This document shows, in pieces, positions 34,414 to 43,459 of a DNA stretch of 64,000 nt (position 1 is its first letter; the number at the start of each line of letters is the position of its first letter). The stretch covers positions 13,189 through 77,188 of the forward strand of contig CAXUHB010000016.1 of the NCBI GenBank assembly GCA_964250755.1, read 5' to 3'. The stretch is from DASWOJ01 sp964250755. GTDB taxonomy: Bacteria; Pseudomonadota; Alphaproteobacteria; Acetobacterales; Acetobacteraceae. The position numbers were made by a program, and so were the translations under genes. Under the pieces are notes generated by a model. It did not search any database. It was not told where the DNA came from and saw only the letters and a program-made list of their open reading frames with translations.

Positions 34414-35550
34414 TCAAGTCGCCAGCGGCTTGTGCGCCGGGTCGGCGGCAGCTTCTCCCAACCGGCGGCTCAGGAAGGTGGTCACGGCGACCTCGTCCGG
34501 GGTCAGGCCGTGGTCCTGCTCCAGCGTCTCGTCCGCGCGCTCCTTGAGGCAGGCCAGCAGGCTGCCGTCCAGGTAGCCCTCGAACACCGCGGGATGAATG
34601 TAGCACTTGCGGCAGATCGCCGGCGTGTTGCCAAGGTTCTTGGCGACGTGCTCCACCACCTCGACCAAGTGCTTCTTGGTTTTGGCCGGCGTGTCGCCAG
34701 CGGCCATGTCGCGCAGCGCCAGCGCGGCCAGGTTGGTGGCGGCCCAGGTGCGGAAGTCTTTGGCGGTAATGTCCTCGCCGCTGGCCTCCCGCAGATATTC
34801 GTTCACGTCGTCGGACACGACGTGGTGCCGCTCGCCATGCTGGTCCAGGAATTGAAACAGGTCCTGGCCTGGCAGGTCGCGGCACCGTTCCACTACGCGC
34901 GCCAGGCGGCGGTCATCCAGGTCTATGTGGTGCTCGACCCCGTGCTTGCCGCGGAAGTCGAAGGTCAGATGGCCACCCTTCACGGCGACGTGCTGCTCCT
35001 TCAGCGTCGTCAAGCCGAAGCTGTTGTTGGTACGGGCGTATTCCTCGTTGCCGACACGCATCATCGTGCGCTCCAGCAGGGCGACGATGGCGGCCACCAC
35101 CTTGCGCTTCGGCAGGCCGTGCAGCGCCAGGTCGCGGCGGACCGCGGCGCGTATGGTCGGCAGCACCCGGCCGAAGGTGAGCATCTTGCCGTATTTCGCC
35201 TCGTCCCGAACCTCGCGCCAGCGGGCGTGATAGCGATACTGCTTGCGGCCTTTGGCGTCGCGTCCGACGGCCTGCAGGTGGCCGCGCGGGTCCTTGCAGA
35301 TCCAGACGTCGGTGTAGGCCGGGGGAATCGCCAGCTTGCGGATGCGGTCCAGCACGCGGGGATCGGTGACAGTGGCACCGGACGGGTCGTGGAACACCCA
35401 GTCGTCGCCATCGCGCGTACGGGTGATGCCGGGGCGGCGGTCGCTGACGTAGTGCAGCTTGGCCGCCCGCGCGGCCTCGACGGGATCGTGCAGGTCGGGG
35501 TCGTGCGGCTCGGAGTCCTGGGGGATCGGTTTGCGCGCGTTGTCGGGCAT
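34414..35550 (-). CDS. DNA topoisomerase IB (poxvirus/eukaryote-type)
   Basis: 378 residues. It relaxes supercoils by transient 3'-phosphotyrosyl linkage. The N-terminal domain includes LAIPPAYTDVWIC and RDAKGRKQYRYHARWRE. In the catalytic domain, RVGNEEYARTNNSFGLTTL carries the first arginine (about Arg165), KDFRTWAATNLAAL the second region, and the nucleophile is Tyr317 in CRKCYIHPAVF. The true start is the ATG at 35550, although the frame stays open for 500 bases further. It is divergent from the glycosyltransferase-mutase gene, and the two share a 225-base promoter region. Confidence 0.94.
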   Translation of the reverse strand: MPDNARKPIPQDSEPHDPDLHDPVEAARAAKLHYVSDRRPGITRTRDGDDWVFHDPSGATVTDPRVLDRIRKLAIPPAYTDVWICKDPRGHLQAVGRDAKGRKQYRYHARWREVRDEAKYGKMLTFGRVLPTIRAAVRRDLALHGLPKRKVVAAIVALLERTMMRVGNEEYARTNNSFGLTTLKEQHVAVKGGHLTFDFRGKHGVEHHIDLDDRRLARVVERCRDLPGQDLFQFLDQHGERHHVVSDDVNEYLREASGEDITAKDFRTWAATNLAALALRDMAAGDTPAKTKKHLVEVVEHVAKNLGNTPAICRKCYIHPAVFEGYLDGSLLACLKERADETLEQDHGLTPDEVAVTTFLSRRLGEAAADPAHKPLAT

Positions 35551-35699
35551 CACTGGGTTCCGGTGCGGCCGGCGGCATGGCCGGACGGCAACAGCAACAC
35601 GGGGCGTAGGTGCGGGTTGCAGCGGCGCAGCCGCCGCATCGGACCCGCGTATGGCCATGGCGTGCCGCAACCAGCCGTTGGGCGAGCCTGATGAGGGTG

Positions 35700-35748
35700 A
35701 TCTCGCAAATGCGAGATGCACAGATTGAACCCAACAGTTAACCTGTGC
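35700..35748. promoter_or_regulatory. two nested inverted repeats in the topIB/GT-UGM divergent promoter
   Basis: ATCTCGC-AAAT-GCGAGAT (35700-35717) is a perfect 7-base inverted repeat. It is followed directly by GCACAG-N19-CTGTGC (35718-35748), within which ACAGTTAACCTGT is itself near-palindromic. Both lie 28-76 bases upstream of the plus-strand start. This layout suggests dimeric regulator binding sites. The regulator is unknown. Confidence 0.5.
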
Positions 35749-35775
35749 GTTGTCTGCCAAACGGAAGGGACACCA

Positions 35776-38088
35776 ATGCGGTTCAATCGGACAGAAGCCG
35801 GCAACAGTAACAACGCGCCTGGCGCACCCCGAACGGACCTCCTGTGCTTTTCCCACCTTCGCTGGGACTTCGTGTTCCAGCGTCCTCAGCATCTCCTGAC
35901 CCGCGCAGCCCTTGCCATGCGCGTGCTGTTCTGGGAAGAGCCGACGCACACCACAGCCGAACGCGCCAGCGTGGACCGCCGCACCACGCCTGAGGGCATC
36001 ATCATCCTGCAGCCGCGCATCCCCTACGGCCAGCACTGGGCCGTCGTGCAACGCGCCCTGTTAGATCAGGTCATGCAGGAGTTCGCGGTCACCAACCCGC
36101 TGCTGTGGTACTACACGCCCAACGCCATGCTGTTCTCTGCCCACCTGCGCGGCACCGTGGTGTATGACTGCATGGACGAGTTGTCCGCCTTTGCCGGCGC
36201 CGATCCGGAGCTTCCGGAGCTGGAGCAGAAGCTGATGGCCCGCGCCAGCCTGGTGTTCACCGGCGGGCGCAGCTTGTATGAAGCGAAGAAGGACAAGCAT
36301 CCCGACGTCCACGCCTTCCCAAGCGGCGTGGACATCGCGCATTTCCTGCCCGCACGCAGCGCGATGCCGGACCCGGTGGACCAGTGCGCCATCCCGCATC
36401 CGCGCATGGGCTTCTACGGCGTCCTGGACGAGCGGCTGGACCGGGAACTGCTGGCCGCTGTCGCCGACCTGCGCCCGGACACGCATTTCGTGCTCGTCGG
36501 CCCCGTCGCCAAGTTGGACCTGTCGGAACTGCCGAGGCGGCCCAACCTGCACTACCTCGGCCCCAAGTCCTACGCCGAACTGCCAGCTTACGTGGCCAAT
36601 TGGGACGTGGCGCTGATGCCCTTTGCGCTGAATGAGGCAACGCGCTTCATCAGCCCGACCAAGACGCCGGAATATCTGGCGGCTGGCCGGCCCGTGGTGT
36701 CCACGCCAGTCATGGATGTCGTCCGGCAATACGGCGGCATGCCCGGCGTTGCCATTGCCGCCACCCCCGCCGAGTTCGCTGCTGCAACGGACGCCGCGCT
36801 GGCGCAGGTGGACGGACGCGACGCCTGGCTGCCCGCGGTGGACGCGGCGCTGGCCGAGATGTCGTGGGATGGCACGTGGTCCCGCATGTCGCACCTGCTT
36901 GCGCCGCGCTTGGCTGCGCCGACCCGTGCAACGGCCGGCACCGCCGCGCAATACGACGTGCTGGTGGTGGGCGCGGGCTTTGCCGGCTCCGTCTTGGCGG
37001 AGCGGCTGGCCGCCGGGTCCGGCAAGCGCGTGCTGCTGGTGGACCGCCGCCCGCACATCGGCGGCAACGCCTACGACCAGCATGACCAAGCCGGCGTGCT
37101 GATTCATCCGTATGGGCCGCACATCTTCCACACCAACTCTCAGGCCATCGTGGACTACCTCTCGCGCTTCACGGATTGGCGTCCCTACGAACACCGCGTG
37201 CTGGCGGAGGTGCGCGGGATGCGGCTGCCGATGCCGATCAACCGCCAGACCGTCAACAGCTTCTTCGGCGTGGACCTGACGCAGGATGAGGTCGAGGCCT
37301 TCCTGGAAAGCAAGGCCGAGCATGTCGGCACCGTCCGCACCTCCGCCGATGTCGTGCTCGGGAAAGTGGGACGCGAGCTGTACGAGGCGTTCTTCCAGGG
37401 CTACACCCGCAAGCAGTGGGGCCTGGACCCGTCCGAGCTGGACAAATCCGTCACGTCCCGCGTGCCGACGCGGACGGACGACGACGACCGCTATTTCACT
37501 GACCAGTTCCAGCAGATGCCGCTGCACGGCTACACCCGCATGTTCGAGCGCATGCTGGACCACCCGGGCATTACCCTGGCGCTGGGCACTGATTTCAGGG
37601 ATGTGGACCCTGGCTGCTACGACCAGCTCATCTTCACCGGGCCGATAGACGAGTTCTTCGGCCACCGCTACGGCAAGCTGCCGTACCGCTCCCTGCAGTT
37701 CCGCCACGAGACGCACGGGGAGAAGTGGCTGCAGCCAGTTGGAGTCATCAACTATCCTGCCGAGGCCGTGCCCTACACCCGCATCACCGAATTCAAGCAC
37801 CTGACCGGGCAAGACCACGATCAGACCAGCTTGTGTTACGAGTATCCCTCGGCCGAGGGCGACCCATACTATCCGGTGCCGCGACCTGAGAATGCGGCGC
37901 TGTTCCAGAAGTATCAGGCGCTGGCGGACGCGACGCCCAACGTCACCTTCGTCGGGCGGCTGGCCACCTACAAGTACTACAACATGGACCAGGTGGTCGG
38001 TCAGGCGCTGGCGACCTATCAGCGCATGGCCGCCAGGGAGCGGCTGCTACAGGAGGCCGAAGCCGTCCCGGCAGCGGCGGCCGAGTAG
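35776..38088 (+). CDS. glycosyltransferase fused to UDP-galactopyranose mutase
   Basis: 770 residues with two domains. Residues 20-385 resemble a GT4-type (GT-B) glycosyltransferase: FSHLRWDFVFQRPQHLL, VYDCMDELSAF, HPRMGFYGVLDERLD, then NEATRFISPTKTPEYLAAGRPVVSTP. Residues 393-770 are a complete UDP-galactopyranose mutase. This part has the FAD motif VLVVGAGFAGSVLAERL, GGNAYDQHD, GPHIFHTNS, FFQGYTRKQWGLDPSELD, RVPTRTDDDDRYF and YKYYNMD. The mutase makes UDP-galactofuranose, and the transferase may use it directly. The start is the ATG at 35776 with GGAAGGGA 6-13 bases upstream, rather than the in-frame ATG 20 codons earlier. A glycosidase gene begins 4 bases after the stop. Confidence 0.92.
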   Translation: MRFNRTEAGNSNNAPGAPRTDLLCFSHLRWDFVFQRPQHLLTRAALAMRVLFWEEPTHTTAERASVDRRTTPEGIIILQPRIPYGQHWAVVQRALLDQVMQEFAVTNPLLWYYTPNAMLFSAHLRGTVVYDCMDELSAFAGADPELPELEQKLMARASLVFTGGRSLYEAKKDKHPDVHAFPSGVDIAHFLPARSAMPDPVDQCAIPHPRMGFYGVLDERLDRELLAAVADLRPDTHFVLVGPVAKLDLSELPRRPNLHYLGPKSYAELPAYVANWDVALMPFALNEATRFISPTKTPEYLAAGRPVVSTPVMDVVRQYGGMPGVAIAATPAEFAAATDAALAQVDGRDAWLPAVDAALAEMSWDGTWSRMSHLLAPRLAAPTRATAGTAAQYDVLVVGAGFAGSVLAERLAAGSGKRVLLVDRRPHIGGNAYDQHDQAGVLIHPYGPHIFHTNSQAIVDYLSRFTDWRPYEHRVLAEVRGMRLPMPINRQTVNSFFGVDLTQDEVEAFLESKAEHVGTVRTSADVVLGKVGRELYEAFFQGYTRKQWGLDPSELDKSVTSRVPTRTDDDDRYFTDQFQQMPLHGYTRMFERMLDHPGITLALGTDFRDVDPGCYDQLIFTGPIDEFFGHRYGKLPYRSLQFRHETHGEKWLQPVGVINYPAEAVPYTRITEFKHLTGQDHDQTSLCYEYPSAEGDPYYPVPRPENAALFQKYQALADATPNVTFVGRLATYKYYNMDQVVGQALATYQRMAARERLLQEAEAVPAAAAE

Positions 38089-38092
38089 GGCT

Positions 38093-39262
38093 GTGTCACG
38101 CCGCATCCACCAGGAAGCCCCTTTGTTCCAGGGCTTTCTGCAAGGCGGGTTCGAGGCATCCACCCTGCGGTGGTGGGATGGGCGCCAGATTGACGTGATC
38201 GGGGCGACCCGGCATGACGAGAGAGCGTTGGAAGATTACCGCCTGATGCGCCGCGCCGGGCTGCACACAGCGCGGGACGGGCTGCGCTGGCACCTAATCG
38301 AGCGCAGCCCCGGCTACTACGACTGGTCCAGTTTCCTGCCCATGCTCCGCGCCGCTCGGGACAGCGGCATGCAGGTCATCTGGGACCTGTGCCACTACGG
38401 CCTGCCGCACGATCTGGACATATGGTCGGCAGACTTCGTGGACCGTTTTGCCGCCTTCGCTGGCGCGGCAGCGCGGCTGGCGCAGAACGAGGGGGCAGGA
38501 CCGGGCGTCTGGTGCCCAGTGAACGAGGTGTCGTTCTGGTCCTGGATCGGCGGCGACCGCGGCCACATGCACCCCGGCGCCAAGGACCGAGGCGGCGAAT
38601 TGAAGCGGCAGTTGGTCCGCGCGGCTATCGCGGGGATCGAGGCCGTTCGGGAGGTGGACCGGCGCGCCCGCTTCATGCAGGCCGAGCCGTTGATCCATAT
38701 CGTCCCCCATCCCGACCGGCCGGCGGACCATGAGGAGGTGGAGCGCTATCGGCTGGCGCAGTTCCAGGCGTGGGACATGCTGTGCGGCGCCCTGTGCCCG
38801 GAACTGGGCGGACAACCGCATATGCTGGACGTCGTCGGGGTTAACTACTACTTCAATAACCAGTGGGTGCATGAGTTTGAGACCATGGGGATCGGCCACC
38901 GCCTGTCCCGTCCGTTGCACGCCATGCTGGCCGAGGTCCATGCCCGCTACGGCCGCCCGCTGCTCATCTCGGAAACCGGGGCGGAAGGCGACAACGGCCC
39001 GGGCTGGCTCCGCTACCTGTGTGGCGAGGTTCGGACCGCCATGCGCCACGGAGTTCCGGTCGAGGGCGTGTGCATATACCCCATCATGGACTATCCGGGC
39101 TGGGTGGATGGTCGGCACTGCCCGTCGGGCCTGATCCGGCTGGACGGTGAATATTGCAGCCGCAGCCTTGACCCGGAGATGGCGCTGGCCATCGAGGAGC
39201 AAGCGATGCTGCTGCGCACGATGCCCCAAGCCGCGCTGCGGCTCGGCATTGCGGCGGAGTAG
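38093..39262 (+). CDS. clan GH-A glycoside hydrolase (GH1-like), GTG start
   Basis: 389 residues, TIM-barrel glycosidase resembling COG2723 beta-glycosidases but shorter than typical GH1. The acid/base glutamate is in CPVNEVSFWSW (Glu145) and the nucleophile in LLISETGAEGD (Glu294). RAGLHTARDGLRWHLIE and VIWDLCHYGLPHDLDIWS are typical barrel strands. There is no signal peptide, so it should be cytoplasmic. GTG at 38093 is the only sensible start, 4 bases after the fusion gene, indicating one operon. The substrate is unknown; a galactofuranose- or glucose-containing glycoside is an inference from context. Confidence 0.85.
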   Translation: MSRRIHQEAPLFQGFLQGGFEASTLRWWDGRQIDVIGATRHDERALEDYRLMRRAGLHTARDGLRWHLIERSPGYYDWSSFLPMLRAARDSGMQVIWDLCHYGLPHDLDIWSADFVDRFAAFAGAAARLAQNEGAGPGVWCPVNEVSFWSWIGGDRGHMHPGAKDRGGELKRQLVRAAIAGIEAVREVDRRARFMQAEPLIHIVPHPDRPADHEEVERYRLAQFQAWDMLCGALCPELGGQPHMLDVVGVNYYFNNQWVHEFETMGIGHRLSRPLHAMLAEVHARYGRPLLISETGAEGDNGPGWLRYLCGEVRTAMRHGVPVEGVCIYPIMDYPGWVDGRHCPSGLIRLDGEYCSRSLDPEMALAIEEQAMLLRTMPQAALRLGIAAE

Positions 39263-39322
39263 GACAGGGCTGCAACTCCACAAGCCTTCGACACCAGCTT
39301 CGGTAAGCCACATCGCCCACTT

Positions 39323-40414
39323 CTAAGCCTCGATCAACGCCCCCGGCGGCACCCGGGTCATGCGGGCTATCCAGCGCAGCGCGCCGGGCCACGCCTGCGC
39401 CGCCTGGACCGCCAGCCCCGGCGCGGCACGGCCCGCACGCAGCAGCATGCCGGCCCGCGCCACCTGGCCCGATAGGGCGCGCTGCAGCGCAGCGTGGTGG
39501 CCGCAGGCGTCGCCGCTGGGCAGGGCGGCCAGGGCGGCAAATGCGGTGTGCAGCGCGATGGACACGCCATCGCCGGTGAACGAGGGGATCACGGCGGCCT
39601 GGTCACCCAGGCGGAACAGCCCCGGCATGTCGTCTGGGGCCGGGTGGTGGACGTAGCCATAGGGCACCCGGAAGATGGACAGCGGACGATCCATCAACGG
39701 CGCCGCGCCCGCCAGCCGTCCGCGCAGGTGCGGTGCCTCGCGCTCCAGCGCCCCCTGCACGCCGGGCCAGTCCGACCCGGCGGCAGAGAAGTGGCCTTGG
39801 CGGATCAACAGGCACAAATTGGCCGCCCCGCCCTCGATCAGCTGCAGGCCAGCATAGCCACCTTGAAACAGCAGCAGCTCGACGTGTCCGGCCAGTTCCG
39901 CCGTCTGGTCAGCGCGGAGGCGGAAGTACATCTTCAGGCCGACCAGGTCCTCCGGCGGGCGTGCGGGCCGGCGGCGCACGCCGCGGAGGTCATGCTTGCC
40001 CGTTGCCAGCAGCACCGCACGCCCCCCGATGCGGCCTTGCCCGGCGACATCCAGCCCACCCGGCAGCACCGCGCGAACGGCATGGCCGCGCAGCACCCGC
40101 GCGCCGCGCCGCGCCGCGGCGTCCAGCAGCGCGCCGTCCAGCGCCCGGCGGGACCAGCCGTAACCGCGGAAGGGCAGGGGGGCCGCCGCCATCCGCCCGC
40201 CATGCACCAGCCGCACATGGGTGATCGGGGCGGCTCCCAGCGCGGCGGGGTCGAGGCCAAGCCGGGCCAGGTAGCCCACGGCCTCCGCGCTGATGAACTC
40301 GCCGCAAATCTTGTCGTGCCCTGCCGCCTCGCGCTCGATCAGCAGGGCGTCGGGGCCGAGCAGGCAGGCCGCGGCTGCACCTGCCACGCCGCCCCCTGCG
40401 ATCAGCACCGTCAC
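39323..40414 (-). CDS. FAD-dependent oxidoreductase of the phenolic-lipid operon
   Basis: 363 residues with the group A flavoprotein fold. The N-terminal dinucleotide motif is VLIAGGGVAGAAAACLLG, CGEFIS follows, and the second FAD motif is LFRLGDQAAVIPSFTGDGVSIAL. It resembles the geranylgeranyl-reductase/aromatic-hydroxylase superfamily. The start is GTG at 40414, overlapping the methyltransferase stop as GTGA, rather than the ATG 11 codons upstream. By analogy with other type III PKS operons it may hydroxylate or oxidise the aromatic product to a quinone; this is inferred. Confidence 0.85.
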   Translation of the reverse strand: MTVLIAGGGVAGAAAACLLGPDALLIEREAAGHDKICGEFISAEAVGYLARLGLDPAALGAAPITHVRLVHGGRMAAAPLPFRGYGWSRRALDGALLDAAARRGARVLRGHAVRAVLPGGLDVAGQGRIGGRAVLLATGKHDLRGVRRRPARPPEDLVGLKMYFRLRADQTAELAGHVELLLFQGGYAGLQLIEGGAANLCLLIRQGHFSAAGSDWPGVQGALEREAPHLRGRLAGAAPLMDRPLSIFRVPYGYVHHPAPDDMPGLFRLGDQAAVIPSFTGDGVSIALHTAFAALAALPSGDACGHHAALQRALSGQVARAGMLLRAGRAAPGLAVQAAQAWPGALRWIARMTRVPPGALIEA

Positions 40415-41142
40415 AGGCGGGGCAGGGCCTTGATGCGGCTGACGCACAGGCGGAACGGCATATGCCAGCGCACCCGCGCCACCCCGCTCAGCCCAGCCCG
40501 GCGCAGCAGCCCCTCCCAGTCCCGCCGGCGGAAGCTGCGGGCCACGCTGACCACGCCGTCGTGCTGCACCATCGGGTGCCAGCCCGCGGCACCGGACAGC
40601 AGCTTGAACCCCTCATAGGCCAAGGCGTGCCGGTGCAGGTCGTTGACGAACCAACCCCGCGCCGCGCTGCGCTCCATCCACGCCAGGAAATCCACCACCT
40701 GCGCGTCGGACAGATGGTGCGTGAACAGGGAGCTGAGCACCACGTCCTGCCCGACTACGTCCTGCCCGCCCGGGGGCTGGTCGAACACGTCGCCTGTCCG
40801 GTACTCGATGCCCCACGCCGGGGGCGTTGCGGCCTGCGCGGCGGGGGCGCTGGCCGGGTCCAGGTCCACGCCCGCCAGTCTTAGCGGCACGCCGGTCCGG
40901 GCGCCCCAACGATGGATGCGGCGCAGCATGTCGCCCTCGCCATAGCCGACATCCAGCACGCGCAACGCCGCGCCTGCGGGCAGGCCGCGCGCCACCCGGC
41001 GCATGAAGGCGATAGTCGGCAGCCGCGCCAGCGTGACCGTGTTGACCACCGTCAGGTCGGCCAGCACCGCCGCCAGCTCGGCAGGGCTGGCCCGGCGCTC
41101 GTCCATCCACTCGGTCTGCGTGCTGCGCCGGCTGAGGTCCAT
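40411..41142 (-). CDS. class I SAM-dependent methyltransferase
   Basis: 243 residues. The SAM-binding motif I is VLDVGYGEGDMLRRI (about residues 60-75). Motif II is LAGVDLDP, and SSLFTHHLSD lies in the position of motif III. The protein belongs with the methyltransferases often found beside type III polyketide synthases, where they methylate ring hydroxyls or carbons. The ATG at 41142 lies 5 bases after the PKS stop. The downstream FAD oxidoreductase start overlaps by GTGA. Confidence 0.88.
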   Translation of the reverse strand: MDLSRRSTQTEWMDERRASPAELAAVLADLTVVNTVTLARLPTIAFMRRVARGLPAGAALRVLDVGYGEGDMLRRIHRWGARTGVPLRLAGVDLDPASAPAAQAATPPAWGIEYRTGDVFDQPPGGQDVVGQDVVLSSLFTHHLSDAQVVDFLAWMERSAARGWFVNDLHRHALAYEGFKLLSGAAGWHPMVQHDGVVSVARSFRRRDWEGLLRRAGLSGVARVRWHMPFRLCVSRIKALPRL

Positions 41143-41147
41143 CCCGG

Positions 41148-42248
41148 TCAGACCCGGGTGAAGCGGAATGTCTCTGCCGCCAGCCCCGGCCCGAAGGCCA
41201 TCGCCATCCCGCGGCCCACGGCGCCGCCCGCCAGGATGCGCGCCAGCACGAACATCAGCGTGGCCGAACTCATGTTGCCGACGTCGCGCAGCACGCCGCG
41301 CGAGTAGTCCAGCGCGCCTGCGGCCAGGCGCAGCCCCTGCTCCACCCCATCCAGCACCGTGCGCCCGCCGGCATGGACGGCCCACAGCGCGACGTCCCGC
41401 GGGTCGTCCCCGCGCATCAGGCCATCCGGGTCGTTGCGGTCGGCTTCGGCCCGCAGCGCCGTCGCGATCCGGCCCGGCACCTGGCCGGACAGGTGCATGT
41501 CGAAGCCCTGATCGCCGATCCCCCAGGTGATCAGGTCCCCCGTGCCCGGCAGAGTCGTGGAGCGGAAGTCATGCAGCGCCAGCCCATGCGGCTCCGCCGT
41601 CACCAGCGCCGCCGTCGCGCCGTCGCCGAACAGCAGGAAGGTCAGCACGGTTTCAAGGTCCGATACCTCCTGCATATGGAGCGAGCACAATTCCACGTTC
41701 ACGATCAGCACGCGGGCCGCGGGGTCGGAACGTATGATGTGCCGCGCCGCCCGCAGCGCCGGCACGCCGGCGTAGCAGCCCATGAAGCCGATCATCGTCC
41801 GCTCCAGCCCGCCACCCAGGCCCAGCCGGCTGGCGATCAACTGGTCCAGCCCCGGGGCGGTGAAGCCGGTGCAGCTCACGGCGATCAGGTGGGTGATGCC
41901 GTCCTCCGCCGTGATGCCGGCGTCGGCGACCGCGCCCAGCCCAAGCTCCACCGCGTTCTCGGCATAGACCTTCATGCGCGCGCCCGTGCTGGGGAAGGCG
42001 CCGCGGCGATAGAAGCCGGCGCTGTCCACCTCAGCGGCGCCGGGCGTGCCGGGCTGGAAGTGGGACCACCGGTGGCTGATGGCGGCACGCTCCGCCAGGC
42101 GGTCGAACGCCTTGCGCCCCTTGTCATCCGTCAGCATCGCCCGGCCGAGGGTCACGAAGGCGTTGTGGACGTCGTGCGGCGGGGTGGCGGTGCCAATGCG
42201 GTTGACGTGCGCCGTCGCCGGGCCGCCAGTCACGCCGTCGCCGGTCAT
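41148..42248 (-). CDS. type III polyketide synthase (chalcone synthase fold)
   Basis: 366 residues, thiolase fold. The catalytic triad is visible: Cys158 in MIGFMGCYAGVPAL, His292 in WAVHAGGRTVLDGVE and Asn325 in DVGNMSSATLMF. VSCTGFTAPGLD and LFGDGATAALV are also conserved. Bacterial members related by these motifs make alkylresorcinols, alkylpyrones or phloroglucinols from fatty acyl starters and malonyl-CoA. The ATG overlaps the ketosynthase stop (ATGA). Coupling to a dedicated ACP and ketosynthase suggests the starter is supplied on the ACP. The exact product cannot be deduced. Confidence 0.94.
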   Translation of the reverse strand: MTGDGVTGGPATAHVNRIGTATPPHDVHNAFVTLGRAMLTDDKGRKAFDRLAERAAISHRWSHFQPGTPGAAEVDSAGFYRRGAFPSTGARMKVYAENAVELGLGAVADAGITAEDGITHLIAVSCTGFTAPGLDQLIASRLGLGGGLERTMIGFMGCYAGVPALRAARHIIRSDPAARVLIVNVELCSLHMQEVSDLETVLTFLLFGDGATAALVTAEPHGLALHDFRSTTLPGTGDLITWGIGDQGFDMHLSGQVPGRIATALRAEADRNDPDGLMRGDDPRDVALWAVHAGGRTVLDGVEQGLRLAAGALDYSRGVLRDVGNMSSATLMFVLARILAGGAVGRGMAMAFGPGLAAETFRFTRV

Positions 42249-43459
42249 GCCGCGGCCCGGAACGCGACCACGGCGTTCAGCCCGCCGAACGCAAAGGAGT
42301 TGGACAGCGCCGCCTGCATCGGCAGGGTGCGCGCCGTGTTGGGAATGGGGTCCACGTCGCACTCCGGGTCGGGTTCGCGATGGTTCGCGGTGGGCGGCGC
42401 CATGCCGGTGCGGAGCGCCATGACTGTCGCCACGGCCTCCAGCCCGCCGCCGGCGGACAGGCAGTGGCCGATCATGCTCTTGCTGCTGCTGGCCGGGGGC
42501 GGGCGGCGGAACACGCGGTGCAGCGCGGCACTCTCGGTCTTGTCGTTCAGGCGGGTGCCGGTGCCGTGGGCGTTGATCCAGCCGATCTCCGACGGGTCCA
42601 GCCCGGCGTCGTCCAGCGCCGCCTGCATCGCCGCCGCCGCGCCTGCAGCGTCGGGCGCCGTCAGGTCCGCACCGTCCGCTGTCATGCCGGTGCCGGCCAG
42701 CTCCGCCAGGATGGTGGCGCCGCGCCGCGTCGCGTGGTCCCAATCCTCCAGCACCAGGATGCCCGCGCCCTCTCCCAGCACCAGGCCGGTGCGGTCGCGG
42801 GAGAAGGGGCGGCAGGTGTCGGCGCTCAGCACCCGCAACGCCTCCCAGCACTTGAACACGCCGGGCACGATGGAGGCATCGGCGCCGCCGGTCAGCACCA
42901 CGTCGGCCCGGCCCAGCCGTATCTGGTCGGCGGCGGCGGCGATGGCGTGGTTGGCGGATGCACAGGCAGAGGCGACGGCGTAGGACGGGCCGTGCATCCC
43001 GAACTCCATCGTCAGGTGGGACGCCGCGCCGTTGGTCATGATGCGCGGCACCGTCAGGGGATGCACGCGGTTGGCACCCTCCCCGTAGAAAGACAGGTAG
43101 GCCGCGTCCAGGCTGGTTTGACCAATGACGGCAGCGACGATGGCGGCGCGGCGGTGCGCTTGCGCCGGATCGGGCTGCAGGCCGGCCTGCGCCACCGCCT
43201 CCCGCGCCGCGACCACGGCAAGCTGCGCGCCGCGGTCCAGCAACGGCAGCCGCCGCGGCTCAAAGTGCTGCGCGGGGTCGAAGCCGGGGATTTGCGCGGC
43301 GATGCTGGCTGTCAGGCGTCCGGTTGGAATGCCGGTGATCGGGCCGATGCCGCTGCGCCCGGCCAACATCCCGCTCCACATCTCCGGCACGCTGCGGCCC
43401 AGCGCGCACAGCGCTCCCAGCCCGGTAATGGCGACACGGCGCCGGTGCGGGTCACGCAC
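42245..43459 (-). CDS. beta-ketoacyl-ACP synthase, FabF-like
   Basis: 404 residues. The Cys-His-His active site is intact: Cys166 in ASACASANHA, His298 in INAHGTGTRLND and His332 in SMIGHCLSAGGG. SNSFAFGGLNA lies near the C-terminus. It condenses an acyl chain with malonyl-ACP. The gene lies between a private ACP (8-base overlap) and the type III PKS (4-base overlap), which indicates a role in the secondary pathway and not in general fatty acid synthesis. Confidence 0.93.
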   Translation of the reverse strand: MRDPHRRRVAITGLGALCALGRSVPEMWSGMLAGRSGIGPITGIPTGRLTASIAAQIPGFDPAQHFEPRRLPLLDRGAQLAVVAAREAVAQAGLQPDPAQAHRRAAIVAAVIGQTSLDAAYLSFYGEGANRVHPLTVPRIMTNGAASHLTMEFGMHGPSYAVASACASANHAIAAAADQIRLGRADVVLTGGADASIVPGVFKCWEALRVLSADTCRPFSRDRTGLVLGEGAGILVLEDWDHATRRGATILAELAGTGMTADGADLTAPDAAGAAAAMQAALDDAGLDPSEIGWINAHGTGTRLNDKTESAALHRVFRRPPPASSSKSMIGHCLSAGGGLEAVATVMALRTGMAPPTANHREPDPECDVDPIPNTARTLPMQAALSNSFAFGGLNAVVAFRAAA

